Assembly: GCA_023663025.1 (NCBI GenBank)
Contig: JAMPIC010000004.1
Span: 46,291 to 110,290 of the forward strand
From: Prevotella sp.
Lineage (GTDB): Bacteria; Bacillota; Clostridia; Oscillospirales; Ruminococcaceae
Length of the DNA stretch: 64,000 nt
Direction: 5' to 3'
Below are positions 7,622 through 15,503 of this stretch, one piece after another (the first letter of the stretch is position 1; each line of letters starts with the position of its first letter). The position numbers and the translations under genes were made by a program. The notes under the pieces are model-generated. The model saw only the letters and a program-made list of their open reading frames with translations, did no database searches and was not told the DNA's origin.

Positions 7622-8761
7622 TTATTTCGGCGAATAAGCAACCGCGTCGGCTTGAAACAGCAGACCGTCGTGCGCGAACTCGGTCTGAATGGATTTCCGC
7701 GCGGGATACTTGCCGTTAAAGCGTTCCTTGACGACCTTTTCCATTGCGGGAATATCCCAAATGTTTTTGAACAGACAATTTATCTGCACTACGTTTTCAA
7801 GGTTCAGACCGACCGCCGTCAGACGTTTTTCCATTTCGTCAAACGCTCCTCCGATCTGCTGCTCGACTGTTTCGCCCTTGCCGCTTGCGCAGTAATTCAG
7901 AAAACAGAAGTCTCCCGCCCTGACAATCCCCGAATGTGCCCAATCCTCGTTGACGTCGTACCTTTCGATTTTTTTGAACCGATCCGAAAATTCCGTCTCT
8001 CTTTTTCGGTACTCCGCCGCAAGACCTGCAAGATTTTCAACCGCGCCGCTGTCCCATTGGGTGATCTCATTTTTCACGCGTTCGCAGGGAAACTCGCCGC
8101 AAAGTCCGCAGAACCGTACGCCGTGACTTACGCAGCAGCCGAAAATTTCGCAGCTGCTTTCCTGCTCGGAAAAGCGTCGTTTGCCGCCTGTTTTCAGACA
8201 GCCCTCGCAGGCGTTCCCGAAACGCTCACAGGTGCGGCAGTCCCCGCCGCAGGGGGTTACTTTGCTGAAATCCGTACCCGTTTCCGCGCCTTGTTTAAGC
8301 CCGATATAAACCCGTATATCGGCGTATTTCGGGTCTGCGCTTCGGTACTCCTCAAAATCGCATACATAGCTTCGTTTTAAGTCCGTACCCCATAATTCCC
8401 GCCGCAAATTTTGCAGGGCGGCAAGCTGTCCGTCGAAATCCATTTCTCCCGTTATTGAAAAAACGGCGTACTTTCCCGCGGGAATTTTTATTGTTTTCAT
8501 TCCGTCGGGAAGCTCGGTTTCGTCTGTAGTTTCACAGCCCACGGCGGCGGTGTAATCCCCCTTTTCGTCGGAGGCGTACTCGGTGTAAAGTCCCAGCGCA
8601 TAGGCGTTTGCGCGGTTTTTGAGAGCGGGGAAAATTTCTTCGGAATAGAATTTTTGCCAAAGTCCGCCGATAATTTCGCCCATTTCGGGAGACGAGTTGT
8701 TAGTCCTCGCCGTAAGGACGGCGGCGGTTTTTTCTTTCAGCTCGACAATTTCATAATTCAT
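7622..8761 (-). CDS. Three-domain fusion: GyrI-like effector-binding domain, DUF3795 Cys-rich domain, RidA-like domain
   Basis: 379 aa. ATG 8761 is preferred to one at 8779 because GAGG lies eight bases before it. Residues 1-150 resemble the AraC effector-binding/GyrI fold (YEIVELKEKTAAVLTAR ... TIKIPAGKYAVFSITGEMDF). Residues about 158-250 are a DUF3795-like cysteine cluster (TPCGGDCRTCERFGNACEGC ... RFCGLCGEFPCERV), probably metal binding. Residues about 265-379 look like RidA/YjgF (WAHSGIVRAGDFCFLNYCAS ... ENVVQINCLFKNI ... RKSIQTEF). Each domain is known as a stand-alone protein; the fusion is not one I recognise. A small-molecule sensor or detoxifying enzyme is possible; no function is asserted. 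Confidence 0.75.
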   Translation of the reverse strand: MNYEIVELKEKTAAVLTARTNNSSPEMGEIIGGLWQKFYSEEIFPALKNRANAYALGLYTEYASDEKGDYTAAVGCETTDETELPDGMKTIKIPAGKYAVFSITGEMDFDGQLAALQNLRRELWGTDLKRSYVCDFEEYRSADPKYADIRVYIGLKQGAETGTDFSKVTPCGGDCRTCERFGNACEGCLKTGGKRRFSEQESSCEIFGCCVSHGVRFCGLCGEFPCERVKNEITQWDSGAVENLAGLAAEYRKRETEFSDRFKKIERYDVNEDWAHSGIVRAGDFCFLNYCASGKGETVEQQIGGAFDEMEKRLTAVGLNLENVVQINCLFKNIWDIPAMEKVVKERFNGKYPARKSIQTEFAHDGLLFQADAVAYSPK

Positions 8762-8803
8762 AAAATTACCTCGTTTCATATTTGATAAATACTATTCCGC
8801 AGC

Positions 8804-8854
8804 AACAATTGTTCTTGTAACAGAATTATACCACGAAACAACTGTTCTTGTAAA
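8804..8854 (-). promoter_or_regulatory. Promoter with two direct-repeat operator candidates
   Basis: Minus-strand -35 TTTACA (8849-8854) and -10 TATAAT (8825-8830), 18-bp spacing. A 17-bp unit TTACAAGAACARTTGTT occurs twice in the same orientation, at 8853-8837 (over the -35 and spacer) and 8820-8804 (downstream of the -10), 33 bp apart, about three helical turns. Such paired sites suggest a regulator bound on one face of the promoter of the GyrI-DUF3795-RidA gene. Confidence 0.55.
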
Positions 8855-9162
8855 TAGTCAAATCGAACAAATTTTCGTTGTATTTTTGGAACATTTGTGT
8901 TTTTGTAAGAGTATCACATAAATATAAGACCGCGTCCAAAGACTGAACACGGTAAAGAAATTTTTTTTGAAAAAGACTGCGTAAAATTCTGCGCTGCCTT
9001 TCCTTTTTGTCATGCTTTCCGCGGCCGCAATCGCCGTGGAGACCGCAATATTGGGTCACGGGTAAAAACAGCTGACGCTTGTGTTGTATATTGTTCTATT
9101 ACCAAAATAAATTACACATCATCAGCTATTTAAAATCATAATCAAAAAATTTATTATAATAC
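8855..9162. other. Intergenic stretch without a supported gene
   Basis: AT-rich spacer between divergent genes. A 77-codon minus-strand frame crosses it but has no ribosome site of note and no recognisable sequence. No riboswitch or terminator recognised. Confidence 0.5.
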
Positions 9163-9192
9163 TTGACAAAACAGCCAAAATTATGGTATAAT
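9163..9192 (+). promoter_or_regulatory. Promoter of the hybrid sensor kinase
   Basis: TTGACA (9163-9168), 18-bp spacer, TATAAT (9187-9192) with an upstream TG-like G at 9185, about 70 bp before the start codon. Confidence 0.7.
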
Positions 9193-9262
9193 TTGAGAGA
9201 TTATATCAAAATATATTTGTTTGCAAAAACACGATTACCGTTCAGTTCCCGGAGGTCCTGTT

Positions 9263-12223
9263 ATGAAAAAGTTTTTATCGCTTATTATCGTTTCCGCTCT
9301 TTGCCTGACGGCAGGGTTCCGCGCTTTTGCGCCGCCTGTTTCCGCCGAAGAAACGGATATTGACCCTGCGTACCAAACCGCCGCAGTCACTGTTCGGGTG
9401 GGGTACTATGACGATAATGACCCCGAGTTTCAGGACGGTTTTTCCGACGGCGAGAGAAAGTCGGGATACGCCTACGACTACTACCAAATGCTGGCAAGGT
9501 TTGCGGGCTGGAAGTATGAGTACGTCTACGGCAGCAAGGAGGAGATCCTTCAAAAGCTTGCTGACGGAGATATTGACATAATGGCGGGAGCGGACAAGTC
9601 GGACGTTTCGGCGGAAGATCTCGCTTTTTCGGATTTGGATATGGGTCTTGACGACGGCAGGTACTTCGCCGTAAACAAGTCCGATACCGAGCTTCTCGAG
9701 CGGCTGAATTATGCTATGGAACAGGTGAACGCTGTTTCCCCCACGTTTACCATTGAGCTGTATCAGAAATATTTCGCCCATACGTCGCTTCTTGATTTGA
9801 CCGAGGAGGAAAAGGAATGGCTTCGCGGGAAAAATACTCTGACGGTGGGCTATACCCGCTATCATCTGCCGTTTTCGGGGCAGGACGAAGAGGGCAATCC
9901 CGTGGGACTTGCGGGCTTGCTTATACGGCAGCTTGAGGATTTTGCGGACATAGAAGTCGTTCCCGTGTGCTTCGATTATGTGTGGGATATGGAAAATGCG
10001 CTGAAAGACCATACCATTGATATAGGCTTTCCGATGTATTCGGATAACTGGATCGCCGAGAGCAAGGGCTTGCTCCAAACCGAGCCTGTGGTTACCGACA
10101 GAATGATGATAGTTTATCACGGCGAGTACACAAGCGATATTACCTCAAAATTGGCTATGCCCAAAATGTCCCTGGGACTGCGGGACTATCTTCCCACCAA
10201 TTACCCGGACGCAGATGTAACGGAATACGATAATTTTCACGATACGTTCGACGCCGTATATAATGACGAGGCGGGCTGCTTTATCGCCTATTCAAGCATA
10301 ATCCAGCGGCAGCTCGGCGGTTACGACAAGGCGAACGAGCTTAAAGTAAGCTACCTTGACAAAACCGAGGAGCTTTGTATGCTGGTAGATCAGGACAACA
10401 CCGTTCTGGCGGTAATTCTTGACAAGCTGATAAGCCGTATCAGCAGCGAGGAAATAACGAGCACGCTTATGCGGTACGCAAGCATTGAAAATAACGACCC
10501 GCCCACCCTTGCGGAATTTTTCGAGCACTATGCTCTTCTTATTATAGCGGTGCTTACGGTTTTCGTTGCCTTGATTATACTGACTTTCGCGATGTACATA
10601 AAAAAATCCCACGTCTATGCAAGAGAGCAGGAGCAAATGCAGGCTTCCCTCAAAAAGGCTCTGGATATGGCGGACTCTGCCAACAAAGCAAAGACGAACT
10701 TCCTGTCGAGTATGAGCCACGATATACGCACCCCTATGAACGCCATTGTGGGTATGACAGATATTGCCAAAAGACATATGGACGACAGGGAAAAGCTTGA
10801 CGACTGCCTTGACAAGATTACTTTATCCAGCCAGCACCTTTTAACTCTGATAAACGACGTGCTGGACATCTCCAAAATCGAAAGCGGCAAGCTTACCCTT
10901 AACCCCATAAACTTCTCCCTGCGGCGGACTATGGATAACCTTGTTAATATCGTCCGCCCGATGATAAAGGCGCGGCAGCAGGAATTCGACGTGCGTATAC
11001 ACAATGTGGACTGCGAGCTGCTGTTCGGCGACGAGCTGCGGGTCAGCCAGGTGTTTATAAATATTCTCAGCAACGCGGTGAAGTATACTCCCGACTGCGG
11101 GAAAATCATACTCGACCTCCACGAGGATAGGATTGACGAGCAAACCGTGCGGCTGACATATATTGTCAAGGACAGCGGCATAGGTATGACAAAAGAGTAT
11201 ATGGAGCATATGTACGACACCTTCACCCGCGCCGACGACAGCCGCACAAACAAGGTGCAGGGTACGGGTCTGGGACTTGCCATAGTGCGGCAGATGGTTA
11301 TGCTTATGAACGGCACTATCGACTGCGAAAGCGTACCCGAAAAGGGCACGACGTTCACGGTAAAGCTTGACCTGCCCATCGGCGAGGACGACAGCAATGC
11401 GTACACCTTGCCGCCTATAGACGTCCTTTTTGTGGACGACGACGAGGTTTTCCTCACCATTACCGAGGACGCGGTGGAGGAAATGGGCGCGAACGCCGAA
11501 ACCGCCCGCAGCGGCGAGGAAGCTGTGGAGCTTGTGCGGAAACGCCACGAGGCGGACAACGACTACAACGTCGCCATAGTGGATTGGAGAATGCCGGGAA
11601 TGAGCGGCGCGGAAACCGTCCGCGCCATACGGGACATTGCGGGAGAGGGTACGTCCATAATCCTTGTGAGCGCGTACGACTGGTCGGATATAGAAGAGGA
11701 CGCCAAAACAAGCGGCGCGGACGGGTTTATCACCAAGCCGCTGTTCAAGTCCTACTTAGCGGAAAAAATAAGCGCGGCGGTAAACAAGGGCGAGGTCAAG
11801 CACGAAACCGCCATAAGCCGAAACGGCGATTTGAAGGGACTGAACGTCCTTGTAGCCGAGGACAACGACCTTAACTGGGAGGTTATAAGCGAGCTGCTCG
11901 GTATGTACGAAATTACCGCCGATCACGCCGAGAACGGAAAAGAAGCGGTTGCCGCAATGGAGAAAGCGAAAGACGGAGAGTACGACATCATACTGATGGA
12001 CGTGCAGATGCCCATTATGAACGGCAGGGAAGCTACTGCGGAAATACGCAAGTCGGCGCGGGAATATGTTAAAAGCATTCCCATAATAGCAATGACTGCG
12101 GACGCTTTCGCCGAGGACATTGCCGCCTGTCTCAGCGCGGGAATGGACGGTCATGTGGCAAAGCCCGTGGATATGGACAAGCTGTGTCAGGAAATAAGAC
12201 GGGTCATCAAAGAGAAAAAATAA
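9263..12223 (+). CDS. Hybrid sensor histidine kinase with two extracellular solute-binding domains and two receiver domains
   Basis: 986 aa. The start at 9263 has GGAGG seven bases before it and gives a signal peptide (MKKFLSLIIVSALCLTAGF). Two SBP_bac_3-like regions follow (about 35-170 and 195-410; TLTVGYTRYHLPFSGQDEEG starts the second), then one transmembrane helix (about 424-447). The cytoplasmic part has a HisKA domain with His486 (SMSHDIRTPMNAIVGM), HATPase N box (VFINILSNAVKY), G1 DSGIGM and G2 GTGLGLAIV, then REC1 (Asp774 in VDWRMPG) and REC2 (Asp913 in MDVQMPI). No HPt domain and no linked output regulator are present, so the final target is elsewhere. The ligand is probably an amino acid or similar small solute. 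Confidence 0.92.
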   Translation: MKKFLSLIIVSALCLTAGFRAFAPPVSAEETDIDPAYQTAAVTVRVGYYDDNDPEFQDGFSDGERKSGYAYDYYQMLARFAGWKYEYVYGSKEEILQKLADGDIDIMAGADKSDVSAEDLAFSDLDMGLDDGRYFAVNKSDTELLERLNYAMEQVNAVSPTFTIELYQKYFAHTSLLDLTEEEKEWLRGKNTLTVGYTRYHLPFSGQDEEGNPVGLAGLLIRQLEDFADIEVVPVCFDYVWDMENALKDHTIDIGFPMYSDNWIAESKGLLQTEPVVTDRMMIVYHGEYTSDITSKLAMPKMSLGLRDYLPTNYPDADVTEYDNFHDTFDAVYNDEAGCFIAYSSIIQRQLGGYDKANELKVSYLDKTEELCMLVDQDNTVLAVILDKLISRISSEEITSTLMRYASIENNDPPTLAEFFEHYALLIIAVLTVFVALIILTFAMYIKKSHVYAREQEQMQASLKKALDMADSANKAKTNFLSSMSHDIRTPMNAIVGMTDIAKRHMDDREKLDDCLDKITLSSQHLLTLINDVLDISKIESGKLTLNPINFSLRRTMDNLVNIVRPMIKARQQEFDVRIHNVDCELLFGDELRVSQVFINILSNAVKYTPDCGKIILDLHEDRIDEQTVRLTYIVKDSGIGMTKEYMEHMYDTFTRADDSRTNKVQGTGLGLAIVRQMVMLMNGTIDCESVPEKGTTFTVKLDLPIGEDDSNAYTLPPIDVLFVDDDEVFLTITEDAVEEMGANAETARSGEEAVELVRKRHEADNDYNVAIVDWRMPGMSGAETVRAIRDIAGEGTSIILVSAYDWSDIEEDAKTSGADGFITKPLFKSYLAEKISAAVNKGEVKHETAISRNGDLKGLNVLVAEDNDLNWEVISELLGMYEITADHAENGKEAVAAMEKAKDGEYDIILMDVQMPIMNGREATAEIRKSAREYVKSIPIIAMTADAFAEDIAACLSAGMDGHVAKPVDMDKLCQEIRRVIKEKK

Positions 12224-12262
12224 GCATTTGAAGATCGGGCGGCACTGCCCGAATGAAAGAAT

Positions 12263-12294
12263 AAACGGCTATGGAACCGAATCCATAGCCGTTT
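12263..12294. terminator. Hairpin between the sensor kinase and rplA ends
   Basis: Perfect 13-bp stem AAACGGCTATGGA (12263-12275) and its complement (12282-12294) with a 6-nt loop, between convergent genes. The T-tract after it is short, so termination strength is uncertain. Confidence 0.55.
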
Positions 12295-12357
12295 AGCATA
12301 ACACGCCGATTGGGCTTTTAACTTTATTTTGCAAAAATTTCCGCAGCACCGTCAGCC

Positions 12358-12442
12358 AAAGACCGAGCCTTTGCCCTTATGGACATACTATGTCAATAAG
12401 GGTAATTCACTCCCATGGTAACAGCACTTCCGTACCGTTACC
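12358..12442 (-). repeat. 85-nt three-hairpin element, copy 1 (downstream of rplA)
   Basis: Read on the minus strand, 34 nt after the rplA stop: hairpin 1 GGTAAC-G-GTAC-GGAA-GTGC-T-GTTACC (GNRA-like loop), linker ATGGGAGTGAATT, hairpin 2 with stem CCCTTAT/ATAAGGG plus inner GACAT/ATGTC, then hairpin 3 AAAGGC-TCG-GTCTTT. The same order, spacing and length (85 nt) are found at 47361-47445 and, in the third copy, near 48094-48180, with paired substitutions that preserve the stems. Its placement right after genes in two cases suggests a 3'-UTR RNA element or a mobile palindromic repeat. Confidence 0.7.
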
Positions 12443-12476
12443 TGCCTAAATACACAGTCTTTTTATATCATTAAAA

Positions 12477-13172
12477 TCAAACGCCGTACTTGATAGTGGA
12501 AACGGGAATACCAACGCCCATTGTGGAAGCTACCACGCAGGACTTGATATAAGTACCCTTAGCGGCGGCAGGCTTAGCCTTAACGATAGCTTCGAGAAGC
12601 GTGTCAAGGTTCTGGGCAAGCTTTTCCTTGCCGAAGGAAGCCTTTCCGATGGGGCAGTGAATGATGTTCGTCTTGTCGAGACGGTACTCGATCTTACCAG
12701 CTTTGGCTTCGGAAATCGCCTTTGCGATGTCGGGAGCTACCGTGCCCGCCTTGGGGTTAGGCATAAGTCCGCGGGGACCGAGAATTCTCGCCGCCTTGCC
12801 CACAACGCCCATCATGTCGGGAGAAGCTACGCAAACGTCGAAATCCAGCCAGTTTTCCTTAACGATCTTTTCTACCAAATCAGCGCCGCCTACAAAATCA
12901 GCTCCCGCAGCCTTTGCGTCTGCCTCTTTTTCCTCCTTGCAGAACGCAAGTACGCGAACGTTCTTACCCGTACCATTGGGGAGAACTACCGCGCCTCTTA
13001 CCTGCTGGTCGGCGTGACGGGAATCAACGCCCAGACGAACGTGTACCTCGATGGTCTCGTCAAATTTAGCCTTGGCGTTCTTGCAAGCCATATCGAGAGC
13101 CTCCTCGGTCTCATAGAGCTTGCTTCTGTCGATAGCCTTGGCGCTTTCGTTATATTTCTTACCGTGTTTCAT
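12477..13172 (-). CDS. rplA: 50S ribosomal protein L1
   Basis: 231 aa, usual length. Starts [20 protein letters not shown] and contains the L1 signature region ([20 protein letters not shown]), ending [17 protein letters not shown]1 binds 23S rRNA at the mobile L1 stalk and helps tRNA release; in many bacteria it also represses its own mRNA. AAGGAGG precedes the ATG. Last gene of rpmG-secE-nusG-rplK-rplA. Confidence 0.97.
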   Translation of the reverse strand: MKHGKKYNESAKAIDRSKLYETEEALDMACKNAKAKFDETIEVHVRLGVDSRHADQQVRGAVVLPNGTGKNVRVLAFCKEEKEADAKAAGADFVGGADLVEKIVKENWLDFDVCVASPDMMGVVGKAARILGPRGLMPNPKAGTVAPDIAKAISEAKAGKIEYRLDKTNIIHCPIGKASFGKEKLAQNLDTLLEAIVKAKPAAAKGTYIKSCVVASTMGVGIPVSTIKYGV

Positions 13173-13219
13173 TATCAGATTTCCTCCTTGTAAGTGGTAA
13201 ATGTTCCCATATCGGGACT

Positions 13220-13245
13220 CTTAGCGGAATTATTTCCTCCCACTG
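13220..13245 (-). promoter_or_regulatory. Possible L1 autoregulatory leader upstream of rplA
   Basis: The 86-nt rplK-rplA spacer contains, on the minus strand, GTGGGAGG (13243-13236) followed by a GC pair-rich segment GAGTCCCGATATGGGAAC. GUGGGAGG resembles the conserved part of L1 mRNA-binding sites. The match is short and the structure was not computed. Confidence 0.35.
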
Positions 13246-13258
13246 AATTTACAGTACG

Positions 13259-13684
13259 TCAGTCAACTACCTCAACGCCCATGGAGCGGCAGGTGCCCGC
13301 GATCATGCTCATTGCGGATTCAACGCTTGCCGCGTTAAGGTCGGGCATTTTTGTCTCCGCGATCTTTTTGATCTGTTCCTTTGTGATCTTGCCGACCTTG
13401 GTCTTGTTGGGAACTCCCGAGCCGCTCTGAAGATTGATAGCCTTCTTGATGAGAACAGCGGCGGGCGGAGTTTTGGTGATAAAGCTGAACGAACGGTCGG
13501 CGTAAACCGTGATAACGACGGGGATAATGAGACCGATGTCGTTCTTTGTTCTCTCGTTGAATTCTTTTGTAAAAGCCATGATATTAACGCCGTGCTGACC
13601 GAGAGCGGGACCAACCGGCGGCGCGGGAGTAGCCTTACCCGCCGCGATCTGAAGCTTGATTAAGCCAACTACTTTCTGTGCCAT
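13259..13684 (-). CDS. rplK: 50S ribosomal protein L11
   Basis: 141 aa. Start set at [20 protein letters not shown] (ATG 13684), the universal L11 beginning, rather than the longer frame beginning 51 bases upstream; AAAGGA precedes it. Contains [18 protein letters not shown] and the C-terminal rRNA-binding domain ([10 protein letters not shown]). L11 forms the GTPase-associated centre with 23S rRNA. Second last gene of the operon. Confidence 0.97.
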   Translation of the reverse strand: MAQKVVGLIKLQIAAGKATPAPPVGPALGQHGVNIMAFTKEFNERTKNDIGLIIPVVITVYADRSFSFITKTPPAAVLIKKAINLQSGSGVPNKTKVGKITKEQIKKIAETKMPDLNAASVESAMSMIAGTCRSMGVEVVD

Positions 13685-13820
13685 TATAATCATTCCTTTC
13701 CGGGTTTTGCGCTTCCTTTGCGTATCTGTCCGCAAGGGAATACGGACGGCTCACAGGCTGTCCGATAAGAAAACCCATTGCTCCGAAACTGTATCGGAGT
13801 TCCGCACTTCTGTTTCTGTT
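13685..13820 (-). promoter_or_regulatory. nusG-rplK spacer with hairpin
   Basis: A 136-nt spacer that, on the minus strand, contains a hairpin CTCCGA-tacagtt-TCGGAG around 13799-13781 and a second pairing near TCCGTATTCCCTTGCGGA. There is no T-tract after the first hairpin. May be an L11-type leader or an RNA processing site; nothing more can be said. Confidence 0.3.
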
Positions 13821-14363
13821 TTAATATTCGTCCGAGGGCGCGACCATAGTGATCTCCAGCTCCGCAGAGGTATCTCTTCCGAACATGGATACCTTTACGT
13901 TCACCTTCATATTCTCGGCGTCTATGCTTTCGACCTCTCCTACGATGCCCTCCATGGGACCCGCTGTTATTCTTACCTTGTCGCCCGCCTTGAAGTTAAC
14001 CTCAACGGACGCGGGTTTTGCCTCCATGTCAATGCCCATAGCAGCCGCTTCCTTTTCCGTAAGCGGAATGGGCTTCGATCCGGGACCCACAAATCCCGTA
14101 CAGCCTCTGGTATTTCTTACCACATACCATGAATCGTCCGTGAGTATCATCTTTACCAGAACGTATCCGGGAAATATTTTTCTTTCGACCTCGTGCATCT
14201 TATTCTTTTCGTTCATTTCCATGACCCGTTCGGTAGGAACCTGAACTTCCTGAATAAGATCATGGAGCTTACGGTTGTCAACGACCTTCATGATCGTCTG
14301 CGCGACCTTATTCTCATAACCGGAATAAGTGTGAATGACATACCATTTTGCCGCTTCTGACAT
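13821..14363 (-). CDS. nusG: Transcription termination/antitermination factor NusG
   Basis: 180 aa, standard length. N-terminal NGN domain (KWYVIHTYSGYENKVAQTIM ... FPGYVLVKMILTDDSWYVVR) binding RNA polymerase clamp and C-terminal KOW domain (FKAGDKVRITAGPMEGIVGE) that contacts Rho or ribosomal S10. A heptanucleotide repeat cluster (14387-14420) lies in the leader just before the ribosome site. An ATG 12 bases upstream is out of frame, so ATG 14363 is the start. Confidence 0.97.
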   Translation of the reverse strand: MSEAAKWYVIHTYSGYENKVAQTIMKVVDNRKLHDLIQEVQVPTERVMEMNEKNKMHEVERKIFPGYVLVKMILTDDSWYVVRNTRGCTGFVGPGSKPIPLTEKEAAAMGIDMEAKPASVEVNFKAGDKVRITAGPMEGIVGEVESIDAENMKVNVKVSMFGRDTSAELEITMVAPSDEY

Positions 14364-14386
14364 AATTAATGACCATTCCTTCCCTA

Positions 14387-14420
14387 TTAGAGGTTAGAGA
14401 TTCAGAGGTAAGAGGCAAGG
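14387..14420 (-). repeat. Heptanucleotide leader repeat before nusG
   Basis: In the direction of the gene: CCTCTTACCTCTGAATCTC then TAACCTCTAA; about four 7-8-nt units of the type CCTCTAA, directly 5' of AGGGAAGGA. See the other copies at 15085-15111, 17356-17390, 18466-18500, 38381-38417 and 57161-57186. Confidence 0.7.
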
Positions 14421-14511
14421 ATCGCAAGCGGCTGCCTGTTCCGAAATATTGTCCTCTGCGTCCGCTCTCTGTTCCCTCAGCTTCCTCTGCTTCGCATCTG
14501 CGTGCGCCGGC

Positions 14512-14826
14512 TTAACCGCCCGCCTTTGTCGCGAGGTTAAGCAAAGCTGTAAGCGCGCTGTCGATTCCCCAGACAATCACGCCGCTTGCGCACATTCCCA
14601 CAAGAACCACAAACGTGTTGTTTACGACCTTTCTCCATGAAGGCCACGTTACCTTTTTGATTTCGCTTTTTAAGTCCTTGAAATATTTCACAACGCCGTT
14701 CGGCTTTTTGCCGCTTTTTTTGCCTTTTGCCTTGGCTTTTTCGCGGTCGTTCACCATTTTATTGGCTTTTGCCTCTGCCTGAGCGACGATGGAATTTTTC
14801 CTGGACTTGTTTTTTGCGTCAGCCAT
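14512..14826 (-). CDS. secE: Preprotein translocase subunit SecE
   Basis: 104 aa. ATG 14826 (MADAKNKSRKNSIVAQAEAK) is chosen over an in-frame GTG nine bases upstream since AGAGG is spaced 8 nt from it. A long Lys-rich N-terminal segment precedes the SecE core GVVKYFKDLKSEIKKVTWPS and the single TM helix (NTFVVLVGMCASGVIVWGI). SecE clamps SecY in the inner-membrane translocon. The charged N-terminal extension is longer than in minimal Gram-positive SecE proteins. Confidence 0.94.
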   Translation of the reverse strand: MADAKNKSRKNSIVAQAEAKANKMVNDREKAKAKGKKSGKKPNGVVKYFKDLKSEIKKVTWPSWRKVVNNTFVVLVGMCASGVIVWGIDSALTALLNLATKAGG

Positions 14827-14840
14827 TCTCCGCACCTCTC

Positions 14841-14990
14841 TTACTTAGTTTCTTTGTGAAGAGTATGCTTTCTGCAGAACTTGCAGTACTTGTTCATCTC
14901 AAGCCTGTCCGGGTCGTTCTTCTTGTTCTTCTTGGTATTGTAGTTGCGCTGTTTGCACTCCGTACAAGCCAAAGTAATCTTTACTCTCAT
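14841..14990 (-). CDS. rpmG: 50S ribosomal protein L33 (zinc-binding form)
   Basis: 49 aa, [20 protein letters not shown] ... [14 protein letters not shown]. The two CxxC pairs (CTEC, CKFC) mark the zinc-containing C+ type, as opposed to the zinc-free paralogue used under zinc limitation. AGGAGG lies 13 nt before the ATG, a little far. First gene of the rpmG-secE-nusG-rplK-rplA transcript; 14 nt from secE. Confidence 0.95.
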   Translation of the reverse strand: MRVKITLACTECKQRNYNTKKNKKNDPDRLEMNKYCKFCRKHTLHKETK

Positions 14991-15084
14991 CTTCTTATCG
15001 GCACCTCCTGTTAGATTTGCGGTGTTTCTTAACATCTGCTCTTCTTATGCTCTTGGTTAGCTGTAGTCGGCGGTTATCTGTTCA

Positions 15085-15111
15085 CAGAGAGGTTAGAGGC
15101 AAGAGGTTAGA
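15085..15111 (-). repeat. Heptanucleotide repeat in the rpmG leader
   Basis: Minus strand: TAACCTCTTGCCTCTAACCT then CTCTG, three to four CCTCTAA-like units in the 5' leader of rpmG, about 70 nt before its ribosome site. Confidence 0.6.
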
Positions 15112-15225
15112 ATTGCTTCTGCTCTTCTTTTCTCTTATGATTCCTTTCTTTCGCTTCGGGACTTCGTCCCTTGCTCCGCCCGGCTTTCCTTTCGCGCTCG
15201 GCAGACTTCCTGCACCGCTGCGTTT

Positions 15226-15357
15226 TCGCAGGGGACGTATCCTTTTTCACTCCCAATGTGTATAAAAAATTTCTGCATAAAAATCATATACGCAAATTTT
15301 TATTTGAATTTTTTGTACACATTCAATACATGAAAAAGGATTTCCCCTGTGCCTCCC
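15226..15357. repeat. About 130-bp imperfect inverted repeat in the rpmG leader
   Basis: Left arm segments GGGGA, TCCTTTTTCA, AATGTGTA, AAAAAATT and ATAAAAAT between 15228 and 15286 are mirrored in order by ATTTTTAT, AATTTTTTG, TACACATT, TGAAAAAGGA and TCCCC between 15297 and 15351. Arms match at about three quarters of positions. It would fold into one long hairpin in the RNA between the operon promoter and rpmG, or is a decayed MITE. No coding frame in it is convincing. Confidence 0.6.
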
Positions 15358-15424
15358 TCTCGGGCTTGCTCGTCTGACCGTATGAGCAGCCGCAGAAGCT
15401 TTATTTTCCCGCGTTATAAGGGCG

Positions 15425-15479
15425 CAAAAAAATAAGCCTCTGCAAGAGGTACTATTATTATACCTCATTGCACAGGCTT
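15425..15479 (-). terminator. Rho-independent terminator of the atp operon
   Basis: Read on the minus strand, 5' arm AAGCCTGTGCAATGAGGTA (15479-15461), loop, 3' arm TACCTCTTGCAGAGGCTT (15451-15434), then ATTTTTTT. One mismatch and one bulge. It begins 25 nt after the atpC stop. Confidence 0.85.
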
Positions 15480-15485
15480 TGTCAA
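15457..15485 (-). promoter_or_regulatory. Consensus promoter of the rpmG-secE-nusG-rplK-rplA operon, inside the atp terminator
   Basis: Minus strand TTGACA (15485-15480), 17-bp spacer, TATAAT (15462-15457): a perfect consensus sigma-A promoter. The spacer and -10 form the 5' arm of the atp operon terminator hairpin (15434-15479). Transcripts starting here keep only the 3' arm, whose remaining CCTCT/AGAGG hairpin is short. Confidence 0.85.
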
Positions 15486-15503
15486 GTATTTTCTCAAAAA
15501 ATT

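Noticed and set aside
8826..9059. 77-codon minus-strand frame in the 8.8-9.2 kb spacer
   Set aside because: Crosses the promoter of the fusion gene, no ribosome site, low-complexity content.
13685..13820. Known riboswitch upstream of rplK
   Set aside because: Only a simple hairpin is visible; no match to an aptamer core that I can recognise.
14387..14420. Heptamer clusters as CRISPR or VNTR arrays
   Set aside because: Units of 7 nt without spacers, no cas genes; not CRISPR. They were kept as leader repeats because of their constant strand and position.
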